Assembly: GCA_004555175.1 (NCBI GenBank)
Contig: SFJE01000007.1
Coordinates: 37,949 to 101,948 of the forward strand
Source of the DNA: Lentisphaeraceae bacterium
Lineage (GTDB): Bacteria; Verrucomicrobiota; Kiritimatiellia; RFP12; DVOR01
Length of the DNA stretch: 64,000 nt
Direction of reading: 5' to 3'
Both the position numbers and the translations under genes were made by a program. The notes under the pieces were generated by a model. That model made no database searches and was not told the DNA's origin. It saw only the letters and a program-made list of their open reading frames with translations. Of this stretch, positions 17,101 through 24,506 are shown piece after piece; positions within the stretch are counted from its first letter, which is position 1; the number at the start of each line of letters is the position of its first letter.

Positions 17101-17230
17101 CGGCGCCTACACCCTCACCCTTCCGGTGGACATGGAAGACTTCCTCGACGGTAAACTCGAGCTCTCCCTCGAAAAGACCGGCGGTCCCAACCTGATGATT
17201 GACCGCGTCATCCTTCTCCCCAACGACTAA
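14147..17230 (+). CDS. Secreted glycoside hydrolase family 2 enzyme
   Basis: A 1027-residue exported GH2-type enzyme, the beta-galactosidase/mannosidase/glucuronidase superfamily. Residues 1-19 (MKRSTLALIATLASGLAVA) are a signal peptide. A sugar-binding jelly-roll domain (LNLAGQWSVQL, VYTKTFTV, FLERVMWKSTLSLDGQPVG) and an Ig-like domain precede the TIM barrel. The acid/base Glu is in SVGNELG (about 392) and the nucleophile is probably the Glu in VAHEIGQW (about 470). The C-terminal third is beta-rich and may bind carbohydrate. The sugar cannot be named. RBS TGGAGGATG. The stop TAA is followed directly by heptamer array E6. Confidence 0.85.
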   Translation: MKRSTLALIATLASGLAVAAPELNLAGQWSVQLSDNSTHAVTLPGTLSDAKLGPAATKAVYGALTPRHQYVGNAVYTKTFTVTPEMSGDYELFLERVMWKSTLSLDGQPVGSCDSLATPHVYTLRAADLTPGQHTLTLAIDNSRIYPIGEKSHSYGDSMQTRWNGVIGQVVLRPVNPLRKARIFAPYGQVATVELPEGVNAAEVRANVPGVTDVRVSAEGRKLRVTLPNAKPWSEFSPTLYTLKLAWRGHTHTLRFGFRTFERRGNRVYLNDHPFFVRGNTENCHFPLTGYPAMDKASWLSIFRKLKTEGVNQIRCHTWATPQAAFDAADELGLLISPEVLWIDGWMTRDYPDIKGIGKGPKEVDSFVRAELFRILDAYGNAPSFYSLSVGNELGSSDFGLLGEWMEACKAYDNRHLYAASSARQISKGDDFLVTHAYPGIGMVREWRREGTDWDYESAYTRTKLPTVAHEIGQWPVFPEFDREIPKYTGLLRPWNLEGLREESAKAGVLRFNRAYARASLMTCLLMYKDEIESFMRTPSCAGLQLLGIQDYSGQGEALIGWFDSFYDRKPGAEQAVPVGNYFAPVACLARFPKYTWHAGETFTAKLVIHNYSQGTYRATLPWRLGSAEGEVTVEVPEGSVQTVHTLTLPLKGLAPTLPAKLELTFGNNRWPLWVYPEQIADSIPKGVVFTDDLSEAQRAIAEGKRLLFDASACANPKATLFSAFIPVYWGTTWFPGQRATTLGMVVQAKSPAFAAFPTDDWQDWQWKHLINGATTFRLTGTDPDFTPLAMPIVDFHKPALAAVLFEAQIGKAKVLVSGINLAANRPEAKQLRRSLLDYVASAAFAPKGSIDPVAFKGLFHDARSSLPPRPAEYAKAVAYFECAALRDGRQADIPWSKRLDRAELAAGAYTLSGEGLRTWADKDGKYWVANKLKLTLTGAANVRGKLLIRFRDPDSGGKRTARGTFDGNRTFSIPPHGKSAQNPTGAYTLTLPVDMEDFLDGKLELSLEKTGGPNLMIDRVILLPND

Positions 17231-17258
17231 TGGGCAATGGACGATAAGCGATAGGCGG
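17231..17258. repeat. Heptamer-repeat array E6
   Basis: Four 7-base units (ATGGGCA, ATGGACG, ATAAGCG, ATAGGCG) begin at the base after the GH2 stop codon. No inverted partner is seen. The array is followed by GCTCGCTACGCTCGC (17263-17277), another interspersed motif of this genome. Confidence 0.7.
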
Positions 17259-17288
17259 GGCTGCTCGCTACGCTCGCAAAGGACAGAC

Positions 17289-17323
17289 GGCGGAGGACTG
17301 ATGAAAAAGTCCTCCGCCTCTTT
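17289..17323 (+). terminator. Rho-independent terminator after the GH2 gene
   Basis: An 11-bp perfect stem, GGCGGAGGACT (17289-17299) with AGTCCTCCGCC (17308-17318), is followed by TCTTT. Confidence 0.75.
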
Positions 17324-17421
17324 GTCGCGCCTCTTCGTTCTCCGTATTGTCTTGCACCCGCCCTCCTTTCACAGCCGCAGGGCCCCTCCAGCAAGCGCAG
17401 CGAGCACCTCCCGCGCCGCAG

Positions 17422-17455
17422 CACCCTTATCCCGGAAATTTCCGGGATAAGGGTG
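17422..17455. repeat. 34-bp perfect palindrome
   Basis: Arms CACCCTTATCCCGGAAA and its exact complement meet with no loop. A shorter copy (arms TTATCCCGGA/TCCGGGATAA) occurs at 17800-17823, also in this gap. The region 17231-17903 holds no convincing gene; it is filled with these structures. Confidence 0.85.
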
Positions 17456-17529
17456 TGCAGAAGGAAAGGAACGGCGGCGCGGATTATCACGCGGCACGGA
17501 GAGAACTAACCGCTCGGCGGAGCGCAACT

Positions 17530-17592
17530 AATAAGACCCCGTCTTATTGGTAATAAGGCCCCGTCTTATTGGCAACAAGACGGGGCCTTATT
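17530..17592. repeat. Hairpin with two competing 5' arms
   Basis: AATAAGGCCCCGTCTT (17552-17567) pairs perfectly with AAGACGGGGCCTTATT (17577-17592). An upstream near-copy, AATAAGACCCCGTCTT (17530-17545), could pair with the same 3' arm, so two folds exclude each other. There is no proper T-run, so a terminator role is uncertain. Confidence 0.75.
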
Positions 17593-17799
17593 CATTCAAG
17601 TCGCTCGGGAAGCGAGTTAACCCAGCGCGGAAGTGTGATATGATGGCGGTGCTTGAACGGTTGAAACTGTCTCATGTGAAAGGAGTATGTGGTCAACCGC
17701 TATTGTAGCGGAAACTGAAAAGTCTCCCACTTCTTTTTTCACTTCCCGAGATTTATTTTTCCCTACTGCTCATTGGCCTCGTTCCCTGTTGGGGAGGAT

Positions 17800-17823
17800 T
17801 TATCCCGGAGATTTCCGGGATAA
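17800..17823. repeat. Second copy of the TTATCCCGGA palindrome
   Basis: Arms TTATCCCGGA (17800-17809) and TCCGGGATAA (17814-17823) flank GATT. It matches the centre of the palindrome at 17422-17455 with one base changed. Confidence 0.8.
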
Positions 17824-17862
17824 GGATGACCGCAGGCGCACCTCACGCATTGTTTATGTTTA

Positions 17863-17871
17863 TGGTATAGT
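17863..17871 (+). promoter_or_regulatory. Extended -10 upstream of gmk
   Basis: TGGTATAGT. A start at about 17878 would leave the first in-frame ATG (17880) with no leader, which favours the second ATG at 17904. Confidence 0.55.
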
Positions 17872-17903
17872 ATCAGCCTATGGATTTGAAGAAGAGGCAG
17901 TTG

Positions 17904-18497
17904 ATGAAACCGTTGTTGATTGTAATGAGTGCTCCGAGTGGGGCCGGGAAGAGTACCTTGTGCGACCTGTTGTTGCAGGACTTTCCGGAGATTACCTACT
18001 CGGTCTCGTGCACCACGCGTGCGCCCCGTGGGATGGAAGAGGATGGCGCGGATTACTTCTTTGTTTCGCAGGCGAAGTTCGACCAGTTGGTGGCCGAGGG
18101 GAAGTTGCTCGAGCACGCGGTGGTTCATGGGAATTGTTATGGCACGCCGGCCGATCCGGTGCGCGAGGCCTTTGCCGAAGGGCAGAGCGTGCTGATGGAT
18201 ATTGACGTGGTGGGCGCTGCAGCCGTGCGCGAGACGATTGCCCAATTGCCGGAGGATGATCCGCTACGCACAGGCTTTGTGGACATCTTTATTGAGCCGC
18301 CGAGTATGGAAGAGCTGGAACGGCGACTCGTTGGGCGTGGCGAAGATTCGCCCGAAACGATTGCCTTGCGCCTGCAGAATGCACAAGGGGAGATGGACCG
18401 CGCCGGCGAGTTCCGTTACCGCGTGGTCAATGATGAACTCTCCGTGGCCTACCGCCGCATTCGCGACATTCTGTTGGTGCGCGGTGGCGAACTGTAA
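17904..18497 (+). CDS. gmk: Guanylate kinase
   Basis: Guanylate kinase phosphorylates GMP to GDP with ATP. The 197-residue product has the P-loop SAPSGAGKST at about 9-18, the GMP-binding block SVSCTTRAPRGMEEDGADYFFVS, then LLEHAVVHGNCYGTP and VLMDIDVVGA, in family order. The ATG at 17904 has GAAGAGG six bases upstream; a second in-frame ATG at 17880 lies too close to the -10. It begins a run of twelve same-strand, mostly overlapping genes ending with mutL. In many bacteria gmk neighbours the CoA gene coaBC, as here. Confidence 0.93.
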   Translation: MKPLLIVMSAPSGAGKSTLCDLLLQDFPEITYSVSCTTRAPRGMEEDGADYFFVSQAKFDQLVAEGKLLEHAVVHGNCYGTPADPVREAFAEGQSVLMDIDVVGAAAVRETIAQLPEDDPLRTGFVDIFIEPPSMEELERRLVGRGEDSPETIALRLQNAQGEMDRAGEFRYRVVNDELSVAYRRIRDILLVRGGEL

Positions 18498-18509
18498 GCG
18501 AGGTGTTCG

Positions 18510-19091
18510 ATGGCAACAGCCCCCCAGCATACGACTCAGCCGCCCAAGGTGCTTTTGGGCGTGACCGGCGCAATTGCCTGTTATAAGGTCTGCTCGTTGG
18601 TGCGGCTGATGGTCTCGCGCGGCTGGCAGGTGCAGGTAATTGCCACCGCACACGCGCTCGACTTTGTGGGCGAGATTACCTGGCGAACGCTCTCGCAGCG
18701 GGCGGTCGAATGCGATGCCTTTGCGCCGAACAGCGATTGGCATCCGCGCCACATTGCCCTGGCCGATTGGTGCGATCTCTTCCTCGTGGCGCCCTGTTCG
18801 GCCAATACACTCGCGAAGTTGGCCCATGGGCTGGCCGACAACCTACTCACCGAGACCGCGCTCGCGCTGCCGCCAGAGAAGCCCTTGTGGGTGGCGCCCT
18901 CAATGAATACGCGTATGTGGGAGCACGCGGCTACGCAGGCGAATGTCAAGACCTTGCAAGCACGCGGCGTGCAGGTTTGCTTGCCCACGGCCGGGGAGCT
19001 GGCCTGCGGTGTCACCGGCGCGGGGCGGTTGCCAGAACCCGAGGCGCTGATGGCGGCCTTGGTGGATTGGGAAGCGAGTCGTGCGCTATGA
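18510..19091 (+). CDS. coaC: Stand-alone phosphopantothenoylcysteine decarboxylase (CoaC)
   Basis: A 193-residue flavoprotein equal to only the N-terminal half of the usual bifunctional CoaBC (Dfp). It would decarboxylate 4'-phosphopantothenoylcysteine in coenzyme A synthesis, using FMN. Key features are LLGVTGAIACYK (FMN binding), the active-site His in WHPRHIALADW, LVAPCSANTLAKLAHGLADNLL, PSMNTRMWEH (the PAMN-like motif), and the Cys in ELACGVTGAGRLPE that protonates the enethiol. No CoaB ligase domain follows; the frame ends at 19091, overlapping the next gene, so CoaB must be encoded elsewhere. CoaD is at 57.2 kb. Confidence 0.85.
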   Translation: MATAPQHTTQPPKVLLGVTGAIACYKVCSLVRLMVSRGWQVQVIATAHALDFVGEITWRTLSQRAVECDAFAPNSDWHPRHIALADWCDLFLVAPCSANTLAKLAHGLADNLLTETALALPPEKPLWVAPSMNTRMWEHAATQANVKTLQARGVQVCLPTAGELACGVTGAGRLPEPEALMAALVDWEASRAL

Positions 19092-19729
19092 AGTGTGAAC
19101 TCTGCCATAAAAACGAGGCCGAGACGGTCATCTTCCGCGAGCGACCGGGGAAGGCGCGCGAGGAGCTCTATGTCTGCCGCCCCTGTGCCGAGCGCGAAGA
19201 GGTCTTTGGGCAAGAGCGCGGCATCCAAGTGGCTGCGATGGAGGTTTCGCCAGATGACCTGCCCCCAGGCATCAACCCCGGTCTGCCCCCCGGCGGATCG
19301 GACGAAGGGTGGTCGCCCCCGAAGCCGCCGCCGGAAGCCCTCCACGAACTGGGTAAGATGTTCGACCAACTCTCTTCCTTGCTCTCGAGCACGGGCGGCA
19401 ATCTGGACGAGGCGCGGTGCCCCAAGTGCGGTCAAGCGCTGGAGGAGATTCGCGCCTCCGGGTTGGTGGGGTGCCCCAAGTGCTACGAAGTCTTTCGCGA
19501 GGCGATTGCGCCGCTCTTGGCCGAACTCAACGACTGCACAACCTTTGGCGGCACTTTTGGAGTGAATAAGCGGATGGATGGCCAAGCGCAACTGCAGGCC
19601 CTCAAGCGCGCCCTGGCAGATGCCATCCAGCGCGAAGACTACACTGCCGCCAAGCAGCTGAAGGCGGAGATTGAGGCGCTCAAGCGCGCACTCGGCGGTA
19701 ACGAGCAGGGAGGGGCCCATGACGCTTAA
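19088..19729 (+). CDS. McsA-like zinc-finger/UVR-motif protein
   Basis: A 213-residue McsA-type protein. In Firmicutes, McsA activates the arginine kinase McsB. Two zinc ribbons are visible: CELCHKNEAE with CRPC near the N-terminus, and CPKCGQALEEIRASGLVGCPKCY at about 115-137. A UVR-motif helix pair (ALKRALADAIQREDYTAAKQLKAEIEALKRAL) follows at about 175-205. A Pro/Gly-rich linker (60-85) separates the parts. The ATG at 19088 overlaps the coaC stop; the larger upstream frame is coaC in another phase. It overlaps the McsB-like gene by 11 bases, so the pair is coupled as in Firmicutes, though ctsR and clpC are absent. Confidence 0.82.
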   Translation: MKCELCHKNEAETVIFRERPGKAREELYVCRPCAEREEVFGQERGIQVAAMEVSPDDLPPGINPGLPPGGSDEGWSPPKPPPEALHELGKMFDQLSSLLSSTGGNLDEARCPKCGQALEEIRASGLVGCPKCYEVFREAIAPLLAELNDCTTFGGTFGVNKRMDGQAQLQALKRALADAIQREDYTAAKQLKAEIEALKRALGGNEQGGAHDA

Positions 19730-20849
19730 AGATCTGCTCAAGCCAACGCCCACCGAGCGCGGACAGATTTGCCTCTGCGCACAATTTGCCTTTGTCCGCA
19801 ACCTGGAACGTATGCCCTTCCCGGACCGGATGAAGGAGGCCGATCGCGTGCGCCGCTCGGCCCAAATCATCGCGCAGCTCGAGCACCTTCTGCCTGGCAT
19901 TGAAAACTTGACGCCCACCCTTGCAGAGGCGCAAGCCCACCTGGCCGTGATGCTCCTCACGGCCCCCGAGAGCCGTCTACCGGGCTACGCGCTGCTCTAT
20001 CTGGACAAGCCCGAAGGGGTCGATGCCCCCATCTGGTGCGAAGTGATGGGGGCAAACCACCTGACCTTCTCGGTCATTGCCACCTCGCAACAACTCTCGC
20101 CGACGGATTACGACACGCTCACCGAACAATTGCAGCGCTTCGTGGATAAACTCGAACCGCACTTCGGCTTTGCCCGCACCGAGCGCTTTGGGTATTTGAC
20201 GCGTCAGTTGACGCTCACCGGCTCGGGCTTCCGGTTGCGCGTGTGGCTCCATTTGGCCGGGCTGATGCACTTTGACCACCTGCGCGAACTGGAGAATGCA
20301 GCCACCTTTGCCGACCTGCGCATTGATACCAACAACGATGTTGGCTCGCAACCGCCCCCTGGCGCGCTCTGCATCCTCTTCAATGGTCGCTCGCTGCGCG
20401 ATAATGCCGTGGATGAGGCGCGTGCGCTGCAGCGTTTCCTAGGGAGCGTTATCCGCCAAGAGCGTAACGCACGCCAGCGCTTGCTCCTGGAGGAGCCCTA
20501 TGTGCTGCTTGACATCGTCAGCCGTCTGCAGGCCAACCTCCATGCCACGTTGATGGTCACCCCCGATGAGTTATGCGATAGTCTCTCGGACTTCTACCTG
20601 GCCTGGGACCTGGCGGCCATCACCCCCAAGCAACGCCCCCGCCTCATCCCCCCCATGATCTCCGCGCTCATGTTCGATGACGACCACCTCTCCCACTTGC
20701 CCCTCCACCGCCTGCTTGAGGATGTCTACCTACCGCCGCCGGTGCGCGACTTCCCCCCTTGGCGTAAGGCTGCCACACGTGCCATCTGGATGCGGACCTT
20801 CCTCGACTTCTCTATCTCGCGTAGCTTCAAACGGAGGGCGCTACAATGA
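19719..20849 (+). CDS. McsB-like protein with a degenerate kinase domain
   Basis: A 376-residue protein of ATP:guanido phosphotransferase (McsB) length and order, directly after the McsA-like gene. Family landmarks persist: FVRNLERMPFP (compare LARNFEHIRFP), RFGYLTRQLTLTGSGFRLRVWLHLAGL, and ERNARQRLLLEEP. The catalytic residues do not. The NEEDH glutamates are replaced (MGANH, 110-114), the active-site Cys of CPTN is Gln163, the second catalytic loop GEGSE is NDVGSQPPP, and the ATP-binding SSRIRLARN is LCAQFAFVRN. Protein-arginine kinase activity is therefore unlikely. A regulatory or scaffolding pseudokinase is the best reading. Confidence 0.75.
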   Translation: MTLKDLLKPTPTERGQICLCAQFAFVRNLERMPFPDRMKEADRVRRSAQIIAQLEHLLPGIENLTPTLAEAQAHLAVMLLTAPESRLPGYALLYLDKPEGVDAPIWCEVMGANHLTFSVIATSQQLSPTDYDTLTEQLQRFVDKLEPHFGFARTERFGYLTRQLTLTGSGFRLRVWLHLAGLMHFDHLRELENAATFADLRIDTNNDVGSQPPPGALCILFNGRSLRDNAVDEARALQRFLGSVIRQERNARQRLLLEEPYVLLDIVSRLQANLHATLMVTPDELCDSLSDFYLAWDLAAITPKQRPRLIPPMISALMFDDDHLSHLPLHRLLEDVYLPPPVRDFPPWRKAATRAIWMRTFLDFSISRSFKRRALQ

Positions 20850-21640
20850 ACCTCGCCATGCGCCTTCTAATTGGGTGCGCGTTCGCGGCGTGCCTCGGCA
20901 CGCAAGCCTTGGCCGAAAGCGCTATCGAAGGCCTCTCGCCCTTGCAGATTCTCCTGCAGGCTCGCCTAATGTTCCCGCGCGAACAACTGACTATCCGCGG
21001 GCGCGTGGGCACCGCCGAACAGCGCGGCCAGCACGAAAAGCTCTTTCCCTATACCCTCAACCTCGATTGGAGCGGCGCCACCCCCCTCGCCCACTGCCGG
21101 CTCTACGCCCTAGAGGGCTCTGGCGAGGCGCCCCTGCAGGAGGCTGAAATGACGCGCGTTGAGGGCGCGCCTCACCTCACCCTCATCGCCTCCGATGGGC
21201 AACGCATCACCCAAAGCCGATTGAACACTCCAATTGCCGAGAGCGACCTCACTTGGATGGATTTGGCCTTCGACTATCTGTGGTGGCAGGACCTGCGCCG
21301 CGTCTCCGATGCGGAGTGCCACGACCGGGAGATCCCCCAGCGCGTCAGCGGCCGCGCTGCGGCAGTCATCGAAGCTCGGCCGCCAACGCCCATTGCCGGA
21401 CTTTCGGCCGTGCGCATCTGGGTGGACGAGGCCACAGGTAACCTGTTGCAGACTGCGCAACTGGATGAAGCCGGGGCGGTGGCGCGCCTGATGTATGTGC
21501 AGAAGATTGGGCGCGAGGAGGGGCGTTGGGTGCCGCGCGAATTTCGCATCAAGCGTACGGGGTCACGCCGCATTACGCGCCTAACCGTCACATCCATCGC
21601 ATCCGAAAGCTTCTCTGTGGAGGAAAACGCCTATGACTAA
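20846..21640 (+). CDS. LolA-like outer-membrane lipoprotein-sorting family protein
   Basis: A 264-residue exported protein. Residues 1-23 (MRLLIGCAFAACLGTQALA) are a signal peptide. The second half has the layout of the 'outer membrane lipoprotein-sorting protein' LolA-like domain: LTWMDLAFDYLWWQDL, a short variable loop, VRIWVDEATGNLLQTAQLDEAG and RWVPREFRIKRTGSRRITRLTV. These periplasmic half-barrels bind lipid or lipoprotein. The gene overlaps both neighbours by four and eight bases and lies between the McsAB-like pair and an AI-2E permease. Its partner is unknown; the downstream LptF/G gene suggests an envelope-lipid setting. Confidence 0.65.
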   Translation: MNLAMRLLIGCAFAACLGTQALAESAIEGLSPLQILLQARLMFPREQLTIRGRVGTAEQRGQHEKLFPYTLNLDWSGATPLAHCRLYALEGSGEAPLQEAEMTRVEGAPHLTLIASDGQRITQSRLNTPIAESDLTWMDLAFDYLWWQDLRRVSDAECHDREIPQRVSGRAAAVIEARPPTPIAGLSAVRIWVDEATGNLLQTAQLDEAGAVARLMYVQKIGREEGRWVPREFRIKRTGSRRITRLTVTSIASESFSVEENAYD

Positions 21641-22799
21641 CCCCCGCGACCACCGCATTCTGGTCTTTTCGGACTTCCAAAACCGCGTAATTACCTCATC
21701 GTTGACGCTGCTATGCTGCATCGCTTTGGGCGTGGGCGTGGTGATATTGATGGGGCTGCTCCTGCACGGCCTCGGTTACTTCCTGCATGTGGTCGGTCCC
21801 GTGATTGTCGCCTTCTTCCTAAGCCTGCTCACACGGCCGTGGTATGCGCGGCTGAAGAGTTGGTTGGGCGGACGCGAAGTGCTCGCCGTCTGCGCCTTTA
21901 CCCTCTCGTTCCTTGTGCCGATCGCGCTGCTCTGTTGGTTCTTCGGGGCCTTCTTGGTCGAGCAAGGGACAAGTGCTGCACAGACCTTTCCGGCGGCCTT
22001 GACGAAGCTGCGTGCACAGTTGCTTGAACGCTTCCCGGAGGCCAAGGAACTGCTCCAGGAGGTGTTGCCGAACCTCACCGGGTTGCTTGCGGCCGATGGT
22101 TCGTTCTCCCTGACCAAAGTGCTCGATTGGGCCGGCAAGGGGGTCCATGTGGGAGGGGCGGTCTTCTCGGCCGGGTCGGCCTTCTTGCTGTGGCTGCTAA
22201 CCTTCTTCTACTGGATCATCTTTGTGATGCAGAAGCCGCTGACCGGGGAGGCCTTTGCCGAGCATCTTCCCTTCCTCAGCGCCCATGGGAGAACCGCCGT
22301 GGCACGCTACTTCCTGCACTTTAACGACATCATCGTCTCCTACTTCCGCGGGCAAATGATCGATGTCATTATCCAAGGCTTTCTCTACGGTACGGCCTTC
22401 CAACTCATTGGTCTACCCAATGGCTTCATTCTCGGCTTCATCCTTGGGCTGCTCAACCTGATGCCCTATCTCGGCGTCCTCTCCGGACTGTGCGTGACCC
22501 TCCCCATTGCCTTCTTCCACGGCGGCCTGGGTTACACCTGCGTCCTCCTTGCCATCATCTGCTGTATCCAAACCTTTGATGGTTATGTGATGCAGCCCTA
22601 CATCCAGGGTAACCGGATGAAGCTCTCAGCCTGGCAAATCGTCTTCGCCATCCTCTTTTGGACGCAACTCGGCGGATTCCTTGGGCTTCTGCTCGCCATT
22701 CCGCTAACCGCCTTCGTCAAGGCCTCGTGGGGGGAATGGCGGGCCTCCTCCGAACGCTTTGTGGCCGGTGCGAGCGCCCCCACGCCCCCCACCCCCTAA
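21633..22799 (+). CDS. AI-2E family (PerM-type) transporter
   Basis: A 388-residue membrane protein of the AI-2E/PerM family. These are putative permeases or channels, some linked to autoinducer-2 export or Na+(Li+)/H+ exchange. It has two N-terminal helices, the family segment HVVGPVIVAFFLSLLTRPW, an extracytoplasmic loop (about 110-165), and a C-terminal cluster of five helices with the signature GLPNGFILGFILGLLNLMPYLGVLSGL, then DGYVMQPYIQGNRMKLSAWQIVFAIL. The ligand cannot be inferred. It overlaps the LolA-like gene by eight bases and is followed after 20 by a small membrane protein. Confidence 0.82.
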   Translation: MTNPRDHRILVFSDFQNRVITSSLTLLCCIALGVGVVILMGLLLHGLGYFLHVVGPVIVAFFLSLLTRPWYARLKSWLGGREVLAVCAFTLSFLVPIALLCWFFGAFLVEQGTSAAQTFPAALTKLRAQLLERFPEAKELLQEVLPNLTGLLAADGSFSLTKVLDWAGKGVHVGGAVFSAGSAFLLWLLTFFYWIIFVMQKPLTGEAFAEHLPFLSAHGRTAVARYFLHFNDIIVSYFRGQMIDVIIQGFLYGTAFQLIGLPNGFILGFILGLLNLMPYLGVLSGLCVTLPIAFFHGGLGYTCVLLAIICCIQTFDGYVMQPYIQGNRMKLSAWQIVFAILFWTQLGGFLGLLLAIPLTAFVKASWGEWRASSERFVAGASAPTPPTP

Positions 22800-22819
22800 C
22801 TGAATAGGACACTTTCGCT

Positions 22820-23383
22820 ATGCCAACGCTCCTCTCTGCACAATGGATGACCGGACTCCTTGCCGGGGGCTTGGCCCTGCCTGGCGCCTGGCTTTTCTTC
22901 CCTGCCGCCGCCACGCAGGTGCGCCGCTTGCCGCGCGCGCCCTTCCTCGGCATCGCCCTCTCGACGCTCTGCTGGATCTGGGTGGGGCTGGGACTCTGGT
23001 TCCATCCGGTTGACCTCCTCGCCTTCCTCACGCCTGGGCGGCTGCTCTGCCTGACAACCCTCTGCGCCATTCTCTCGCCGCTGCTTCTGCAGAACCTGCT
23101 CTGTGCGCGGGCTATCGGGGGGCTACTCATGCTCTGGCCGATGCCGATCATCCTGGCCGTACGCGACCAGGTGACGCTCTGGCGTTTGGTGCCTGTCACC
23201 CTCGGTTACGCCAGTCTCACCTTCGGCATGTTCGTGGTCTTTTATCCCTGGCTCTTGCGCGTAGTCTGCGATTGGATTGCCGAACATCCGCGTCTGCGCC
23301 AAAGTTTTGCTGGGCTGTTGCTAGGCGCGGCGGCCCTCACCTTGATAACGCTCTGCACCCTTGGAAAGGTGGTTGGTCAATGA
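22820..23383 (+). CDS. Hypothetical integral membrane protein
   Basis: A 187-residue protein I cannot assign. It has about five to six hydrophobic segments (WMTGLLAGGLALPGAWLFF, FLGIALSTLCWIWVGLGLWF, LLCLTTLCAILSPLLLQNLL, AIGGLLMLWPMPIILAV, SLTFGMFVVFYPWLL, LLLGAAALTLITLCTLG) joined by short loops, with positive residues favouring a cytosolic N-terminus. It starts after a weak AGGA and its stop overlaps the LptF/G start by four bases, which suggests function with that permease, but this is only positional. Confidence 0.6.
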   Translation: MPTLLSAQWMTGLLAGGLALPGAWLFFPAAATQVRRLPRAPFLGIALSTLCWIWVGLGLWFHPVDLLAFLTPGRLLCLTTLCAILSPLLLQNLLCARAIGGLLMLWPMPIILAVRDQVTLWRLVPVTLGYASLTFGMFVVFYPWLLRVVCDWIAEHPRLRQSFAGLLLGAAALTLITLCTLGKVVGQ

Positions 23384-24492
23384 GCATTCTCTTCCGCTAT
23401 GTGTGGCGAACCTTCGCCGTCCCGGCCAGCATCTGTCTGCTGGGACTTTGCTCGCTCACGCTGCTCTTTATGAGTTTCGACCTCATCAGCGCTTGCTTCG
23501 ACCCCAAGGCCAATGTCACCTTCCAGGTGGCCATCGACTTCCTCTTCGGCACCCTCTCAATGTACCTTGAGTGGCTCCTGCCGGCAGTTTTTCTTCTCTC
23601 CACCCTCTACACCATGTGGCAACTCTGCCGCCATAGCGAACTCATCGCGATGCGTGCCAGCGGTATTGGCCTCTCCACCGTCGCCGCCCCCATCCTGCTC
23701 ACCGCCGCCCTCGCGGCCCTTGCCTCCTTCGCTAACACCGAGCTCTTCAAACCCGCCGCCGCCGCCCGCGCGATGGTTATCAAGAACTCCGACTTCCGCG
23801 AAACCGGTCGCGATCCCCTTCGTGGCATCGGCTACGCCGCCCCAGGCAATACTCACATCTGGATCATCGGCGAAATGTCTCCGGATAAGCCCGAGGAACT
23901 TTCCAATGTCCGCCTCACCTTCAACCGCCCCGATGGCTCGAAGGACCGCACCTTCGTTGCGCCCAAAGCACGTTATCTCGATGGCGTCTGGTGGCTCCTA
24001 GGCGGCCTCACCATCACCTACTACGACGAGCTTGACCAGGTCATCGCCCCGCCCGAAGGTTGCCCCTCCGCCCTCCCCGCCAAGCCCTTCTATGCCCTCG
24101 GCGAAACGCCCCGCCAAATCCTCATCCAGAACTCTGCAGCGGACCTCTCCTCGGCTACAGACCGTAAGCTCAATCGTAAGTTGCGCAACCAAAGCGGTCT
24201 CACCCGCCGCCAGAAGAACGAGGATTCCTACGTCACCTACAACCACTACGCCGCGCCCCTCTCCATCGTCCTGGTTACCCTCTTCGCGATCCCCGCGGGG
24301 ATCGCCTCCGGGCGGCAGTCGGTCTTCCGCGGCATCTTGCTGGCGCTCTCGCTCTTCCTGGCCTACTACGCGCTGACGGCCCTCGCCATGCTGCTAGCCA
24401 ACCACGGCATTCTCAAGCCAGCCCTTGCGGTGATTCTGCCCTCTTGTCTCTTCGGTGCGGCAGCGGCCGTCCTCTTCCGAAAACTTCCCTAA
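23380..24492 (+). CDS. LptF/LptG-family permease (YjgP/YjgQ)
   Basis: A 370-residue LptF/G-type permease, the transmembrane subunit of the LptB2FG transporter that extracts lipopolysaccharide from the inner membrane. The pattern is typical: three N-terminal helices (FAVPASICLLGLCSLTLLFMSFDLI and the MYLEWLLPAVFLLSTLYTMWQL region with ELIAMRASGIGL), a large periplasmic beta-jellyroll (about 130-280), and three C-terminal helices with HYAAPLSIVLVTLFAIPAGIASGR. ELIAMRASG is the coupling-helix motif that contacts LptB. No second lptF/G paralogue or lptB lies nearby. It supports a diderm, LPS-bearing envelope. Confidence 0.85.
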   Translation: MSILFRYVWRTFAVPASICLLGLCSLTLLFMSFDLISACFDPKANVTFQVAIDFLFGTLSMYLEWLLPAVFLLSTLYTMWQLCRHSELIAMRASGIGLSTVAAPILLTAALAALASFANTELFKPAAAARAMVIKNSDFRETGRDPLRGIGYAAPGNTHIWIIGEMSPDKPEELSNVRLTFNRPDGSKDRTFVAPKARYLDGVWWLLGGLTITYYDELDQVIAPPEGCPSALPAKPFYALGETPRQILIQNSAADLSSATDRKLNRKLRNQSGLTRRQKNEDSYVTYNHYAAPLSIVLVTLFAIPAGIASGRQSVFRGILLALSLFLAYYALTALAMLLANHGILKPALAVILPSCLFGAAAAVLFRKLP

Positions 24493-24506
24493 TCGGAGCT
24501 CACGCT

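Noticed and set aside
17687..18205. A 172-codon frame starting behind AAAGGAG
   Set aside because: It runs through palindromic non-coding DNA into gmk in the wrong phase; the ribosome-binding site is too close to the ATG.
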